The position numbers and the translations under genes were made by a program. This document shows, piece after piece, positions 34,154 to 45,384 of a stretch of 64,000 nucleotides of DNA (its first letter is position 1; each line of letters opens with the position of its first letter). Location: contig JADWQD010000002.1 of the NCBI GenBank assembly GCA_016110215.1, positions 2,852,001 through 2,916,000 on the forward strand, read 5' to 3'. The DNA is from Capronia americana (taxonomy: Eukaryota; Ascomycota; Eurotiomycetes; Chaetothyriales; Herpotrichiellaceae). The notes under the pieces are model-generated. The model ran no database searches and was not told the origin of the DNA. It saw only the letters and a list, made by a program, of their open reading frames with translations.

Positions 34154-36727
34154 TCAAAAAAGCTGATCCAGGCTTCCTCCGCGATTCACATCCTTGCTGA
34201 TTCTGCGTGGAGGTGGAGCATACGCCGTGCCATCAACTGATGCCCGAGCGCGCTCATGTCTGTCTGGACTCGACTTTCGCCGCGGCTTGCTGATGCTCGG
34301 CCGATATCTCGGTCCCTCCGGGCTTGTCTTCGATCTTGATCTCATGACTGTGGGTCCGCTGGGCGGAACCCATGGATCCTTCAGTTTCATGCTAGTACTT
34401 CGACTTCGTAATCCTCCTGGACTGAAATTCCCAACGTCGGACAGTTTGGGAACAACGTTGGAATCAGCAACCACGTTGTTGTAGCCCGGGAGATCTTTTG
34501 ACGTACGACGCGGGTCCCCTCGCTTGGCCTCTCCACTTGGCCTCTTCTGCTTCCGTTGAATCTGCTGCTGCCGGTTCTGGAGTTCCCTTTGTCGATTGAT
34601 CATGTTGCGCTCCTCTTCGCTGAGCATAACTTTGCGAGGGGGTGAATCAGGAGGAATCTCGAATTCGGATTCAGAAAAGCCGAGACCCGATGTCGAAACT
34701 TGGAGTCTGGGCAGCCGTGGGCCATGTCGCTGTGCAGGGGTGTTGTTCTCTGGGGCAATATGGCAGTGGTAACAGCTTGCACGTCGATGGAGATGATGGT
34801 GGGAGGATAATGCCCTGCTATGACGCCCTGGTGCGGTGTTTTCATCCGTTGTCGGATCACTCAGCCCATCTCTGCAATGGTCATGAGTATGACTTGACCG
34901 ACGCGGAGACTTGTCAATGTCATTCGTGAGGTCATGGAGGTCAGCCGGCGGAAGCGGTATCACTTGCCTTGCACGCTCAATAGAACGGCGAACCGGGATC
35001 TCAAAAGCTTGCCCTTGATGAAAGGTGGCATGACTGGGCCCGCTAGGTGGCACCGGTACTGTTTTGGCCCTCTTGGCTTCGATCGAAGCAGCGACCTGCG
35101 CAAGAGAATTGGGTGGGATATCCAAAGAGTTGATGGGTATGATTGTAACAGGCAACTGAACCGCCACCGTCTTAAACATCTTCAGCGTCACGACGACGTT
35201 GACGAAGTATCTGACCTCAAAGAACCTTCCCGTGCTGATCGTGACATGTCCGCGTGGAGCCTCCAGCTCGATGGTCCGAACATCTGACGAATGCGCTGGA
35301 ACTCCGCGCCAAGCAGGCGATCTTTTCAGAGTAGTTCCACTGACAACCTCGGTGTCTGTTCGCTTGGGAAGGCGGAGGTGATTCGCGCTTTTCTCTGCGG
35401 TTCCTGCAGGGGCATGAGTGTACCACAGCGTTGATTTCTCCAGTTGAACCTCAATTTTCTTGACCGCCTTTGCTGTGGTGTTGGCGACGTGGACATCGAT
35501 GAAAATCATCCCCCCATTGACCCAAGTTTGACGATGCAGACCGGCAGTCAGCTTTACTGTTTGAATATCGGGCTCTCGTGTTAGATATAGTGTGTCCGTG
35601 GCCAGGAGAGGACTTGCGAGACTTGCCAAGGCCTTTTCTGGGTCGTGCACCGTAAGCATCTGGACGTTCCATGTCTGTCTAATGACGATTCGCTTGTCTC
35701 CGGTTTTGACCACGATTGACGGACAAAGCAAGTATCGAATCGAAGCTTGTTTTGAGGAATACGGAGGTGGGCCTAGCTTCAGAGGAAGATTGACGCAGAA
35801 TGGAATGACCGATGTTGCTGATTTCATCTCCCACCACAAGTCGGGGCCGGGCTGCGGATGCTGAGAGGTGACCAACGAGGGTGGAGGTGGACTCTCCTTG
35901 TCGAACAGTTCCGTCGCAAGGGAAAGGAACACCAAACGACGACCGTCAGATATCTCTTCCACCCCAATGACATCCACACAAGCCCGCGTGATGTACATTG
36001 GCTTCGTCTTTGGTTTCCGTGCAACTCCACCGTCGACCTGAATGGTCAATTGTCCCTCCACGGTCGCCCCTCCTACACACAGCGGAGAGGGCAGACTGAT
36101 TGACAGCTCAATCCGAGGATGTCGACTACTGCCGTTGTCCAAGATTTCATGAGGCGGCGAGGTACGAATGAAGGTACGCGCAAAGGAGGGTCGGAGGATC
36201 TCTGATGATTGAGCTGCTCGGCCTACTGATTGGCGAACAGGCGACTCAGCTCGTCCTCTGTCTGGGATTACTGTGCTGGTACCGTCCAATTCCGGTATTC
36301 TCCATGTGGCCATCTCTCGCATGGAAATTTGGCCTGAACCTCCAAGGCTGCGTGAGAATATATTCGCGGAAGACCTTCTTTCTGGAACGGCCCGATGAGG
36401 CAGGCTGATTGCACTTGTCGCTCGACTACCCAAGCCCGAGAGCACATTCCCCGGACCGCCACGGAATGCTGTGGGAGTAAGATACTCGGACGAAGTGGTA
36501 TGTGAAAGAGAGTCGGCCTGGGCCAGGGGTGTTTGCGGTCTGTCTGTGCTACCATCGGCCCATGCTTGTGCGGGATTCCCAAGCGTAGCAGTTCTTGAAG
36601 AAGCTGAGACTTCACGTATGTCTGATAGTTGATGGACTCGGTGTCGAGCTAGAGCAGAGATAGGGCGAATGAAAGCTTCTCTTGACGGCAATGGGAAACG
36701 TGTAGGCTTGCCATCGTCCGTGGACAT
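34154..36727 (-). CDS. Arrestin-domain protein (ART-type trafficking adaptor)
   Basis: Alpha-arrestins recruit ubiquitin ligases of the Rsp5 type to membrane proteins. From the ATG at 36727 the frame encodes 857 aa without introns; it is open a further nine codons upstream but without an ATG. A disordered Ser/Arg-rich N-terminus (about 190 residues) precedes the arrestin N-lobe (IELSISLPSPLCVGGATVEGQ..., VDVIGVEEI) and C-lobe (VKLTAGLHRQTWVNGGMIFID, VQLEKSTLWYTHAP, GRFFEVRYFVNVVV, VQLPVTII). A long basic, Ser/Pro-rich tail follows, with a Gln/Arg-rich helix near residues 720-745 (NMINRQRELQNRQQQIQRKQ). A possible upstream exon (near 36840, starting MEHWTAK) did not join in phase. I saw no obvious PPxY motif. 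Confidence 0.82.
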   Translation of the reverse strand: MSTDDGKPTRFPLPSREAFIRPISALARHRVHQLSDIREVSASSRTATLGNPAQAWADGSTDRPQTPLAQADSLSHTTSSEYLTPTAFRGGPGNVLSGLGSRATSAISLPHRAVPERRSSANIFSRSLGGSGQISMREMATWRIPELDGTSTVIPDRGRAESPVRQSVGRAAQSSEILRPSFARTFIRTSPPHEILDNGSSRHPRIELSISLPSPLCVGGATVEGQLTIQVDGGVARKPKTKPMYITRACVDVIGVEEISDGRRLVFLSLATELFDKESPPPPSLVTSQHPQPGPDLWWEMKSATSVIPFCVNLPLKLGPPPYSSKQASIRYLLCPSIVVKTGDKRIVIRQTWNVQMLTVHDPEKALASLASPLLATDTLYLTREPDIQTVKLTAGLHRQTWVNGGMIFIDVHVANTTAKAVKKIEVQLEKSTLWYTHAPAGTAEKSANHLRLPKRTDTEVVSGTTLKRSPAWRGVPAHSSDVRTIELEAPRGHVTISTGRFFEVRYFVNVVVTLKMFKTVAVQLPVTIIPINSLDIPPNSLAQVAASIEAKRAKTVPVPPSGPSHATFHQGQAFEIPVRRSIERARQVIPLPPADLHDLTNDIDKSPRRSSHTHDHCRDGLSDPTTDENTAPGRHSRALSSHHHLHRRASCYHCHIAPENNTPAQRHGPRLPRLQVSTSGLGFSESEFEIPPDSPPRKVMLSEEERNMINRQRELQNRQQQIQRKQKRPSGEAKRGDPRRTSKDLPGYNNVVADSNVVPKLSDVGNFSPGGLRSRSTSMKLKDPWVPPSGPTVMRSRSKTSPEGPRYRPSISKPRRKSSPDRHERARASVDGTAYAPPPRRISKDVNRGGSLDQLF

Positions 36728-38811
36728 TCGCTTCGGTAGGTGAAATCGTCTCAAGGAGTCTGGACTTCTTTGTCAGTCTAGGTTAATTAGAGGCTGGCGG
36801 TTTAGCTGTCTCAAACACACCTTTCGCTGTCCAGTGCTCCATGAGTTCTCAATCTTTGCAATATGCATACGGTCAGAGGATTCCTATTACCCGTCAAGCA
36901 TAATCTCAGGTCTCAAAGAAAGAAATGTCATTCCGGGTACAAGGCCAGTTCGACTGGAGAACAGAGAGAAAGGTCTCGGAGAGTCGGTGCAGGGAGTCCA
37001 TAGTGATCGTGCCTGCCATGATACCCAACAAGCAACAACGACACTGCGCTTTCTTCCACCAACCTAGCAGGAGCCGCTGGCGCTCTCAAGAACATCACTA
37101 TTTCACTTCATCGCAGTTCTGCCTCAAGCGTCTTACTGTGTACCAATCATGGCCAGGACATCCGAGGAGACCGTGAAGCTCTCATGTCCAGAGCGTCTCG
37201 GATGGTGCACTACGCACGACGTGCTTTCGTCTTTGTTTTCGGCACCTCCTCACGTCTGCCCCCAAAGGACACTGCATGTGATTTTGCTCTGCCTGCCAGC
37301 GGCATTATGGACCAGTATCAACGAAGACTTCCGAAGCTTCCCTGCTTAAAACGCCGAGCTTGCCAGTTGCGCATTGAAGGGTCCAGGTGATGCACCCTGT
37401 AGCAGCCTCATCACCACTTGAATACGCGTCTTAAGCTAGAAGTAGGCATGCAGGTCTGGTACGATTCCCGGGAGATCATGTGCCAGTGCTGTTGAGGCGA
37501 TCATTGGAGGCCGAAGAGCGGAGGTCTGAGCCGAGGTCGGGCGGTGAGCGAACGCAGGGCTCTCCGGGACCACAGCTCATAAGAATACACGAGTCGCGCC
37601 TGGATTCACTTGAGCTTCAACGTAAAAGAGGCTGTCGCATCTCCTTTGCAAGTGCCAGGATGTTGATGTAGGGTCTATGATCTGCGACAACATTCCATGT
37701 CACATGTGCGCTGGGTAAGCGAGTCTGGCCGGATGTGATGGTTTCGAGTTGCAAGTGCACAAGGGTGAGGTTGAGGTGAGCTCGAGATTAGTCCACGGAG
37801 AAAGTCGACGCGGGAGGGCGGGGAAAGCATGGCCAGGGACCAAGGGTAACCAAGAGCAGGGTGCACTTCGGCTAGCACACCCCCAAAGTGACCTGCTGTT
37901 GGTTGAATTAGGCTCATCTGACGCAGGACGGGGCTCGCCTGACGTTGGATCAGCCTTGTTTCACCTTTCCTCTTCAACTGTTAGTGACTGCTCTATTCCA
38001 AGTGAGGGCACAAATCGCGGCAGGCTGCTGCTGTTATTGGGTCCCGCACATTGCAGGCCCAGCTTGAAAATTTTTCTCCCACGTGGCGCGTGGCCGGTTT
38101 CTGTCCAATGCCCGCGTCTTCCACCCGTCATTCGAGGGGTTCGAGAAAACTTTTCCTCCTGTCTGAAGTGCGCCTGAGCAAACAGTCCGGCGCTGGAATG
38201 CTTGTCGTCCACCACCTGCCTAGACAAGTAGCCTTCGTGTTTGAGAGCGCTCGGCCTTCACTTTGATGGCGCAATGATCGGCTGGTGCCCTCGGGGGTTC
38301 GTCTCTTTTTCCAGTTCCAAGCAAGCTCCCCCCATTTAGCCTCTCCAGCGATCTCGGTTTCGGCCTGCCTCACCTTTTCTCTCCCAGCATCGCATGTCTG
38401 AGTCCTGCAGCCGGAGGGTCCGGATCACGTCAATCACTCAACCTGGGGTTCAGAGCGCGCCACGCAAGAGACCAAGGGAAAAAAAAGAACACACAGCTGT
38501 GGCAGCCTGTGCATTCGTTTTCTTAAGCCTCGCTTTTGCCTCCACACCATCCGCATCCTTCCACCACCCATGAAAATTTGTTAGCTCATTCGATTACCTC
38601 ACCCTCGCGCCCTCTTTGGCCTGTTCTTTGCTTTACATCTCTTATCTCTGTTTACTGTTGTCAATTATCTATCTTTTACGTGTTCGATATCAGCTCACCC
38701 CAGGAATCGCCCGTCTATTCTTGCGTTTCCCCGGATCGCCTGTCGACACGCAAACGCCTTATCGGCGCTTATGCCAGGCACATTGCATTAGATCGGTCGC
38801 GTGGAGCAGGC
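36728..38811. promoter_or_regulatory. 2.1-kb divergent region, arrestin gene / bZIP gene
   Basis: A long non-coding stretch upstream of two regulatory genes. The last ~280 bp before the bZIP start are strongly C/T-rich, as in a long leader. Small open frames have no recognisable similarity. Confidence 0.45.
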
Positions 38812-40199
38812 ATGGGCTCTGTCGCGAACACCGACGTCACTCTATCCGACGCTGTGGTACCAAAAAGGGAGTCAAGTGTTGACCGTTATTCCTCCTTCTC
38901 GGCCTCGACTCCAGAGGGAGATGATGGCGCTCTCGGGGGCGAAGAGCACAGAGCTGCGGAACCTGCTCCTGCTCCGAAACGTAAGGGAGGGAGGAAGCCC
39001 GTAAGCTACCCAGGCCTAGGTTGTGTTGCTTCACTTACTGAATCATACAGATTTATGCGACGTCAGAGGAGCGGAAGCAGAGAAATCGCCAGGCGCAAGC
39101 CGCGTTCCGTGAGCGACGTACCGAGTACATCAAGCAGCTCGAAACTACCATCCAGCACCATGAAGAGACTCTCCAAAACCTCCAGCAAAGTCATCGGGCA
39201 GCGGCGGACGAGTGCCTGATGCTTCGGTACAAGAATTCTTTGCTCGAGCGCATTCTACTGGAAAAGGGTCCGTGCCCCTCTGCACGCTCCCGTAGCTCGA
39301 CGTCTTACTTACTTGTTTCCAGGTATCGATGTCCAAGCTGAACTTGCGCTCAAGGGCAGCCCTACACTTCGGCCACATCGCGCACCCCCCATTACGGGTC
39401 AGGCTTCGCCGATGCAGAAGGCGATGCTCAGCCGGCACCAGCAATCGAGACATCGAGCTTCGATGGCCCCTCCAATTCAGACTGTAAATCCTACCACCCA
39501 GGCTGGAGGACCGCGGAATTTTGCAGGCTCACCTACAGCACAGCCCACTCCCCCTTCACAACATTCCTCGCCTTCCACAGCAAAATCACCTGGTTTTGCT
39601 CTGCAAGGTGGGATGACCTCACCTGCGACGGAAATGGCAGCTCAGCAAGCCCCGCAGCAGCAACAGGTCCGACCGATACCACCTTCCCATCCCGCCTCGT
39701 ATGCGCCGCAGCATAGGTCCCAGGTGCGATCCCTACCGGGACCAAACCTGGCGCAGGCCTTCCCTCCGCGCACGCAGCCAGAGAGCTACTATCCAGCTTC
39801 ATTCCAGAAGCATTACAGTCAACTCGGCAAGCTGACCCGTCCCCTTTTCCCCTTCCGCATGTGGAGCTTTGTTCGTCCTAGACTGATTCCGTGAGTACAG
39901 AGCAGGAGTACGATGCACAAGCCGATATGATGGACGACCTCGACGGCGGCGGCGACGAAGTCGACACCGATAGCTTCATTCCAAACTTCCGACTCCCGCC
40001 TACGACGTCGACTGCCGGCATGTCTATGGGCATGCAGGCGTCACCACCCATGACAACTAGTGCCGCTAGCGATGGCGGGGGCGGAAGCACCTTCATCGAC
40101 CCGTACGATCCAATGCTGGACGCGGATCCATTCGGCTTGACTGCCAGTATGCATTTTCCGAATCCTTACACATACCCACCTCTGCATCCTAGAAGATGA
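38812..40199 (+). CDS. bZIP transcription factor with GC-AG intron
   Basis: Exons 38812-39000, 39051-39267, 39323-39826 and 39901-40199 encode 402 aa. The basic region spans the first splice: RKGGRKP then IYATSEERKQRNRQAQAAFR, with the invariant N75-x7-R83. The leucine-zipper heptads follow (YIKQLETTIQHHEETLQNLQ...CLMLRYKNSLLERILLEK). The middle is Pro/Gln/Ser-rich and disordered, the tail acidic with Gly and Met repeats and FIDPYDPMLDADPFG. The last intron (39827-39900) appears to start with GC: GCAAGC...GTGAGTACAG. Removing it joins SQLE to QEYDAQADMMDD, whereas no GT donor in the region gives a sensible join. The DNA-binding region resembles a conserved mould bZIP group that I will not name more precisely. 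Confidence 0.85.
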
Positions 40200-40799
40200 A
40201 TTTTGAGGACAAGATACCCAGCGTCACGCATGTCCAATGATTATTGATTTGAAACGCATAACGAGCATTGCGAAAGTGGGCATTGAGCGAAGGCGTACTG
40301 TCTAACTTGCACAGCATTAGTGGGAGGGTGGAATGGTGTTCATCTGCATGCATGTACTTGTCTTGCAGCCTGCACCCGACGCGATGACCCACAGCATTCT
40401 TGCCCGATTTTATTGTAAATAACGCGAACCGAAAAAAGTTCCCTATAAAGCTTATCGCGTGCTTCTCGCTGGAACAAACCACCAGCTTGCCGCTGCTTGC
40501 GAGTTTGCTCAAACCCTGCATCCCCGTAGTTCTTGGGGCGGGCAGAGTGCCAAGCGAAATCCGAAAGCGGCTAGCGCACACTGCAATCGAGCTCGTCCTC
40601 GAATTGTTACGATTGCGTAGCGATTCTGATCCTGATCGAATTTCATCACCGCTCCAGACTCAACCCTTCTCGACTTGACAAGGTCCAACGACTTGGTAGT
40701 TGTGGACGTTGTCTCGGTCGAGTGTTTTGTTTTCTTCACCTCGAATTGGAGTCTCATTAACAGCAAGCCTTCACGGAAGGCGCTCGAGAGGATCACGTC
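40200..40799. other. Intergenic, nothing recognised
   Basis: 600 bp between two plus-strand genes, with no supported coding frame. Confidence 0.5.
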
Positions 40800-42199
40800 A
40801 TGGCGGACGTCAAGAGCAAGGTGAGCATCAGCTGAAGCTGCGTTTTCCAGAGCTCAGCTTCTCAACACCATCATCGCACAATCACTGACAGCAATCTGCA
40901 CAGAACCTCTACGAGCTATTGGGTATGACCGTCATTCGCGCATTTCCTCGAACCTCGCGACTGATGTGATGATTGCAGGAAATACCTCGGACCAGGACTC
41001 TGACCGCGAACCTGATCCACCCACCAAGACTGTCGACAAGACCGCTCCTCGTCATGGCAAACGCGACGCGCCGAAAGAAGCCCCTGCTGCCCCAGCCGAC
41101 CGTGCCGGTGTAGCCCCTCGAGGCGGCCGCGGTGGTCAACGTTCTGGTGGTTTCAATGACAACGAAACTGGTACATACGCATGAAAAATCTGGATTGGGG
41201 ACCTTTTTTGCTGACACTCTGCGAAGCCTTCCGCAACAGAGCTACCGGCAGAAACTACAATCGCGACCAGCCTACTGAGGGTGCTGGCGAAGATGGTTAT
41301 GGCAACCGTCCTGGTCGTGACAGCGGCCCTGGTGTGCGGCGCGGCGGCCGTGGTCAGCGAGGACCTCGTCGTGGCGGAGACCGTCACAGCCGCACTGGCG
41401 TTGCGTAAGTATCTACCGCCGATCATTTGTCTACTGTCCTAACGCATGCAGCGACCATCCAAAGCAAGTGGACCATGGCTGGGGTGAGAGCACTGGCCAA
41501 GGCGAATGGGCTGATGAGAAGGCTGGGGAAGCCATAGCCACAGAAGAACAGAAGGAAGGTGGATGGGATGCTGGCACCCAGAACCCAGCCTGGAATGAAA
41601 ATGCTGAGCAAACAACCATCCCCGAGGATGGCGCTGTGCCCGATCCCTCGGCTGCAGAGGCTGAGCCAGAGCCAGAGGACACCCACAAATCCTATGCTGA
41701 TTACGTCGCTGAGCAAGCTGCCAAGAAGTTGGAAGGCCTTGGTCTCAAGGAAGCTCGTCGACCTAACGAAGGTGCAAAGGAGAACAAGAAGTGGAACACC
41801 GCCAAAGAGCTTACCAAGTCCGAGGACGCCGATTACTTCAAGGGCGAAGAGAAGGCCAAGCGCGAGCGCGAGCGTGCCACGAAGAAGGAGTTCCTTGATA
41901 TTGACTACAGCTTCAAAGAGCAGTCACGCGAGGCCCGTGGCGGTCGTGGTGGCCGCGGCGGTGGGCGAGGTCGCGGAGACCGTGGCGACTTCCGTGGTGA
42001 CTTCCGTGGTGGACGAGGCGGTGGCGGCGATCGCGGTGATCGTGGCGACCGTGGCGAGTTCCGTGGCGGACGTGGTCGTGGACGCGGTGATCGTGATCGT
42101 GGCGACTTCCGCGGAGGACGAGGACGCGGTGCTCGTGGCGACGCCCCCGCCGTTCCCGTCGACGACGAATCTGCTTTCCCCAGCTTGGGAGGAAAGTAA
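40800..42199 (+). CDS. Stm1/SERBP1-like RGG-rich ribosome- and RNA-binding protein
   Basis: Five exons (40800-40820, 40904-40922, 40979-41170, 41227-41404, 41452-42199) encode 385 aa. The first two exons are very short (21 and 19 nt) and together encode MADVKSKNLYELLG, the conserved start of Stm1-like proteins (N-L-Y-x-L-L-G-N). The joined sequence continues NTSDQDSDREPDPPTK, then an RGG patch, FNDNETAFRNRATGRNYNR, another Arg/Gly-rich patch and the HABP4/PAI-RBP1 core (KSYADYVAEQAAKKL...). The C-terminus has a long RGG/RGD repeat region (about residues 298-370) and ends PSLGGK. Family members sit in the mRNA channel of idle 80S ribosomes or bind mRNA. A gene caller starting at the long final ORF would miss the N-terminal motif. 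Confidence 0.9.
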
Positions 42200-43553
42200 G
42201 CCCACCAACACACGGCACAACACCACACCGACCACTTTTCTTCGACCCATACATCACCACCGGCTTTGTACTATGTGAACGGCAACGCTCGTTGGCTCGA
42301 TACCGTCAATGTACTACCGTACTGGCGAGTTCGGAGGCACAGAGCAACGCATTTGCAGGGAGAAAGATCAGGTTTGTTCGACAGACGGCAATGAATCCAC
42401 ATCACAAAAGCATTGAGCAGTGACCAGGGTAATGGAGAAGGAGGGATTTTGTTCTACGATCTCGAGCAATTCCACCTGGCTAGCTTGGAATTCGTGTAAG
42501 ATATGAATATCCTTCCTTGTCCTTTCCGGTGCCGGGACTGCCTTCAGAATGGAATGTCAATTGACTCTCATGTTTCTGTGCCTCGTCGTGACACGAATGC
42601 CCGCGTTCTTACTCTTTGCTCTTCTTCTATATCATCTGCGTCTGAGGATGAACTCGGCCTGTGTCTCCAATAACCGGGGCCTCGAGATTGGGGACATTCG
42701 ATGCTGACCGCGCAACTGCCGCGAGAGAAGATGAGTATGCGCATGTTGCAACATGGCGGTTCTTGCACCACGTCCCGATGCTTAAAATATCCGTGGCAGC
42801 TCCATATCGGCAGTTGATGGGACAAGCTTGTCTTTAAGCATGCACGCTCAGTATATCAGCGGTCAGTCAGTAAGCCTAGAAGCTGCAGATGGACGGAGGT
42901 CAACGTCGGCAGTTGTGCCTCGCGATCATCTGCCGAAGCTCCTCCGCCCCGAGATCCAAAGCTCTGACAACGGCTTCACACCCTTTGGAGACTGTGCTTT
43001 GTATCTCCTCCTGGCCTTTCGTTTTATTTGCGTCGTCGCCCACGCCACACCCCACATTGAATGCCGCCCTGAGCCGAGCGTCCACTCGACCCCCAGATTG
43101 CCCTTTCTTTTCGCCAAAGCCTGCCCTTACTGGCCGACTGTCCTTCACATCTCCCGTGAGAGCATGTGCCGCGGTGTCTCGGCTGGTGCTGGGCATCCCG
43201 TAGGCGGCCGCTCATTCGTCGATGCCGATTACCGAGCCGCTTAATTCGCTGGCCTTGTGTATCCAAGTGTTTACATGATGTTGCGGCTGCAGGACCCCTC
43301 CTCATGCGAAAGTGAACTGCCGAAGCTGAATTGGCCACTTTGCTCGTTGCGGTAATCGAGCAGGATCACCAGGATTGGGTAGATCTTGATTTCAAGGTGA
43401 CGGAAGCATGATTCGGGGAGTCGGTTGACGTCTACGGTGCCGCCGTACATCATGACCACCATATCTCGCAAAAATTATTCTTGGTAAAGTCTTTATACGC
43501 GAAGTTGGGCGAGCATCATCTTCTCCCCCTGTCTATCTAACACTGCGATTGCC
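42200..43553. other. Intergenic, nothing recognised
   Basis: 1.35 kb upstream of the P450. Overlapping short frames occur on both strands at 42828-43340, none with a convincing family match. Confidence 0.45.
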
Positions 43554-45384
43554 ATGCTCGAGTCAGTACTCCCCGCCATCGTCAACAACTGGCCGATTGC
43601 CCTGGCCGTTGTTGGCGTCGGTTACTTGCTCAGCAACTATTTCAAACATGGCCTCAACAAGTACCCCGGGCCAGTGTTGGCGAGGTTCACCGACTGGTGG
43701 AGGTTCTTTGACGTGTTAGGAAGACGACCGGATATCACGCATCTTAAGCTACATCGACAGCATGGAGATGTCGTCCGCCTGGGCCCAAACACACTGTCCT
43801 TTGCAAGTCCGCGGGCGTTGAAGACGATCTACGGACTGAACAAGGGATTCGTCAAGGTACGGCCAGCTCAAGCCCAAGACAAGGCAGTCGCTAACACGAA
43901 GTCTACAGTCCGGGTTCTATCCCGTGCAGCAGGGAGTCAGCAAGGGCAAGCGACTGCCGTCGCTGTTTTCGACCACCGACGAGGCATACCACGCCAACCT
44001 TCGCAGATCCGTCAACAATGCATTCGCAATGAGCCAACTGGTTCAATACGAACCCGGCGTGACTGAATGTGTCGAGGTGTTTCTTGACCATACGGAGAAG
44101 CTGTATGCAAAGACAGGCAAAGTGTGCGACTTTGCAGAGTGGCTCCAATACTTTGCTTTTGATGTAATTGGCCCCGTTGAGACCGCCGAGCAAGATTTAC
44201 TGACTGCCGCCCAGGTCATCGGATATATTACCTACAGCAAGCGACATGGTTTTATAGAGGGGAACAAAGACGTCGACGGCATGATCGGATACCTGGGACA
44301 TCTCTTTTCATATGTCGCACCGGTGAGTGTACCCTTGTTCCAATGTCAACGCCTTCTGACTCGCTCGACTCCAGATCGGACAAATACCATGGTTAGATCT
44401 CCTTTTCCTGAAGAATCCATTGGTTCTTCTGCTGGATCGGCTAGGGGTCAAGCTGTTCGCGTTCCCAGTGGCCACCTTTGCTCAACAACGGATGGCGGAA
44501 AGATTGGCTGAGATGGAAGCCCAGGGCGTCGAAAAGGGAACAGAAAAACCCGATCTATTGTCGATGTTCTTGAAGGCGCAGAACGACCGTCCGGAGTTCA
44601 TGACTGACCATCGAGTCCTGACCATGGCCATCTCCATGGCATTTGCTGGGTCAGAGACCACAGCCATCAGCTTGGCTGCTGTTTTTTACTACCTCCTGCG
44701 CAACCCGCGATGCTACGAGAAACTGAAGCAGGAGTTGGACGAGGCCGTGGAAGAAGGACGAATCGCAAATACACCCACAGGAACCGTAACTTGGACGGAA
44801 TCACAACAGCTGCCTTACCTTGATGCCTGTATCAAAGAGGCTTTCCGAATGCACCCAGCGGCAGGATTGCCGCTCGAAAGAATCACACCTCCGCAGGGGA
44901 TTGAGATCGATGGCCACTTTATTCCGGGAGGCACGATTGTGGGTTGCAATGCGTGGGTTATCCACAAGCGGGAAGACGTCTTCGGGTCCCAGGTCGACAG
45001 CTACATCCCGGAAAGATGGCTTGATGTTGGAAAGGAACAGCTGAAAGAAATGAACGGCACCTTGTTCCAATTCGGAGCTGGCTCGAGAACGTGCATCGGC
45101 AAGAATATCAGTCTCTTGGAGATGTACAAGTTGATACCAGCATTCCTGCGACGTTTTGAGGTAAGGCATGCATCATTGATGCCGCATATCCTCCACACGA
45201 GATTGCCAGACTGACGCATCCGCCTGCAGATCGAATTTGACGATCCGAGCAAGGACTGGAAGTTGCATAATGGTAAGTTGTCTCTCTTCGCTGCTTTGAT
45301 CTATCTGTTGCTGACGCGGTTGTAGCTTGGTTTGTCAAAGAGCACGATTTCTACTGCCGCTTCAAGCCAAGAAAGTTGCAATGA
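43554..45384 (+). CDS. Cytochrome P450, pisatin demethylase-like
   Basis: A microsomal haem monooxygenase of 517 aa from six exons: 43554-43856, 43909-44163, 44215-44322, 44375-45160, 45230-45272, 45326-45384. All phases agree. An N-terminal membrane anchor (WPIALAVVGVGYLLSNYF) is followed by the proline-containing hinge (KYPGPVLARFTDWW). The I-helix oxygen-binding motif is AFAGSETTAIS, the ExxR motif is KEAFRMHP, PERW precedes the haem loop FGAGSRTCIGKNIS, and the haem-ligating Cys is about C462. The second intron (44164-44214, 51 nt) has no in-frame stop: its removal gives FDVIGYITYSKR, the form expected for this family, whereas retention would insert 17 residues. The substrate is not evident; no biosynthetic backbone gene is nearby. 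Confidence 0.9.

Noticed and set aside
36834..36863. Possible upstream first exon of the arrestin gene (MEHWTAK)
   Set aside because: The GTGTGT..AAAG splice leads out of phase with the arrestin frame, and the alternative acceptor includes a stop.
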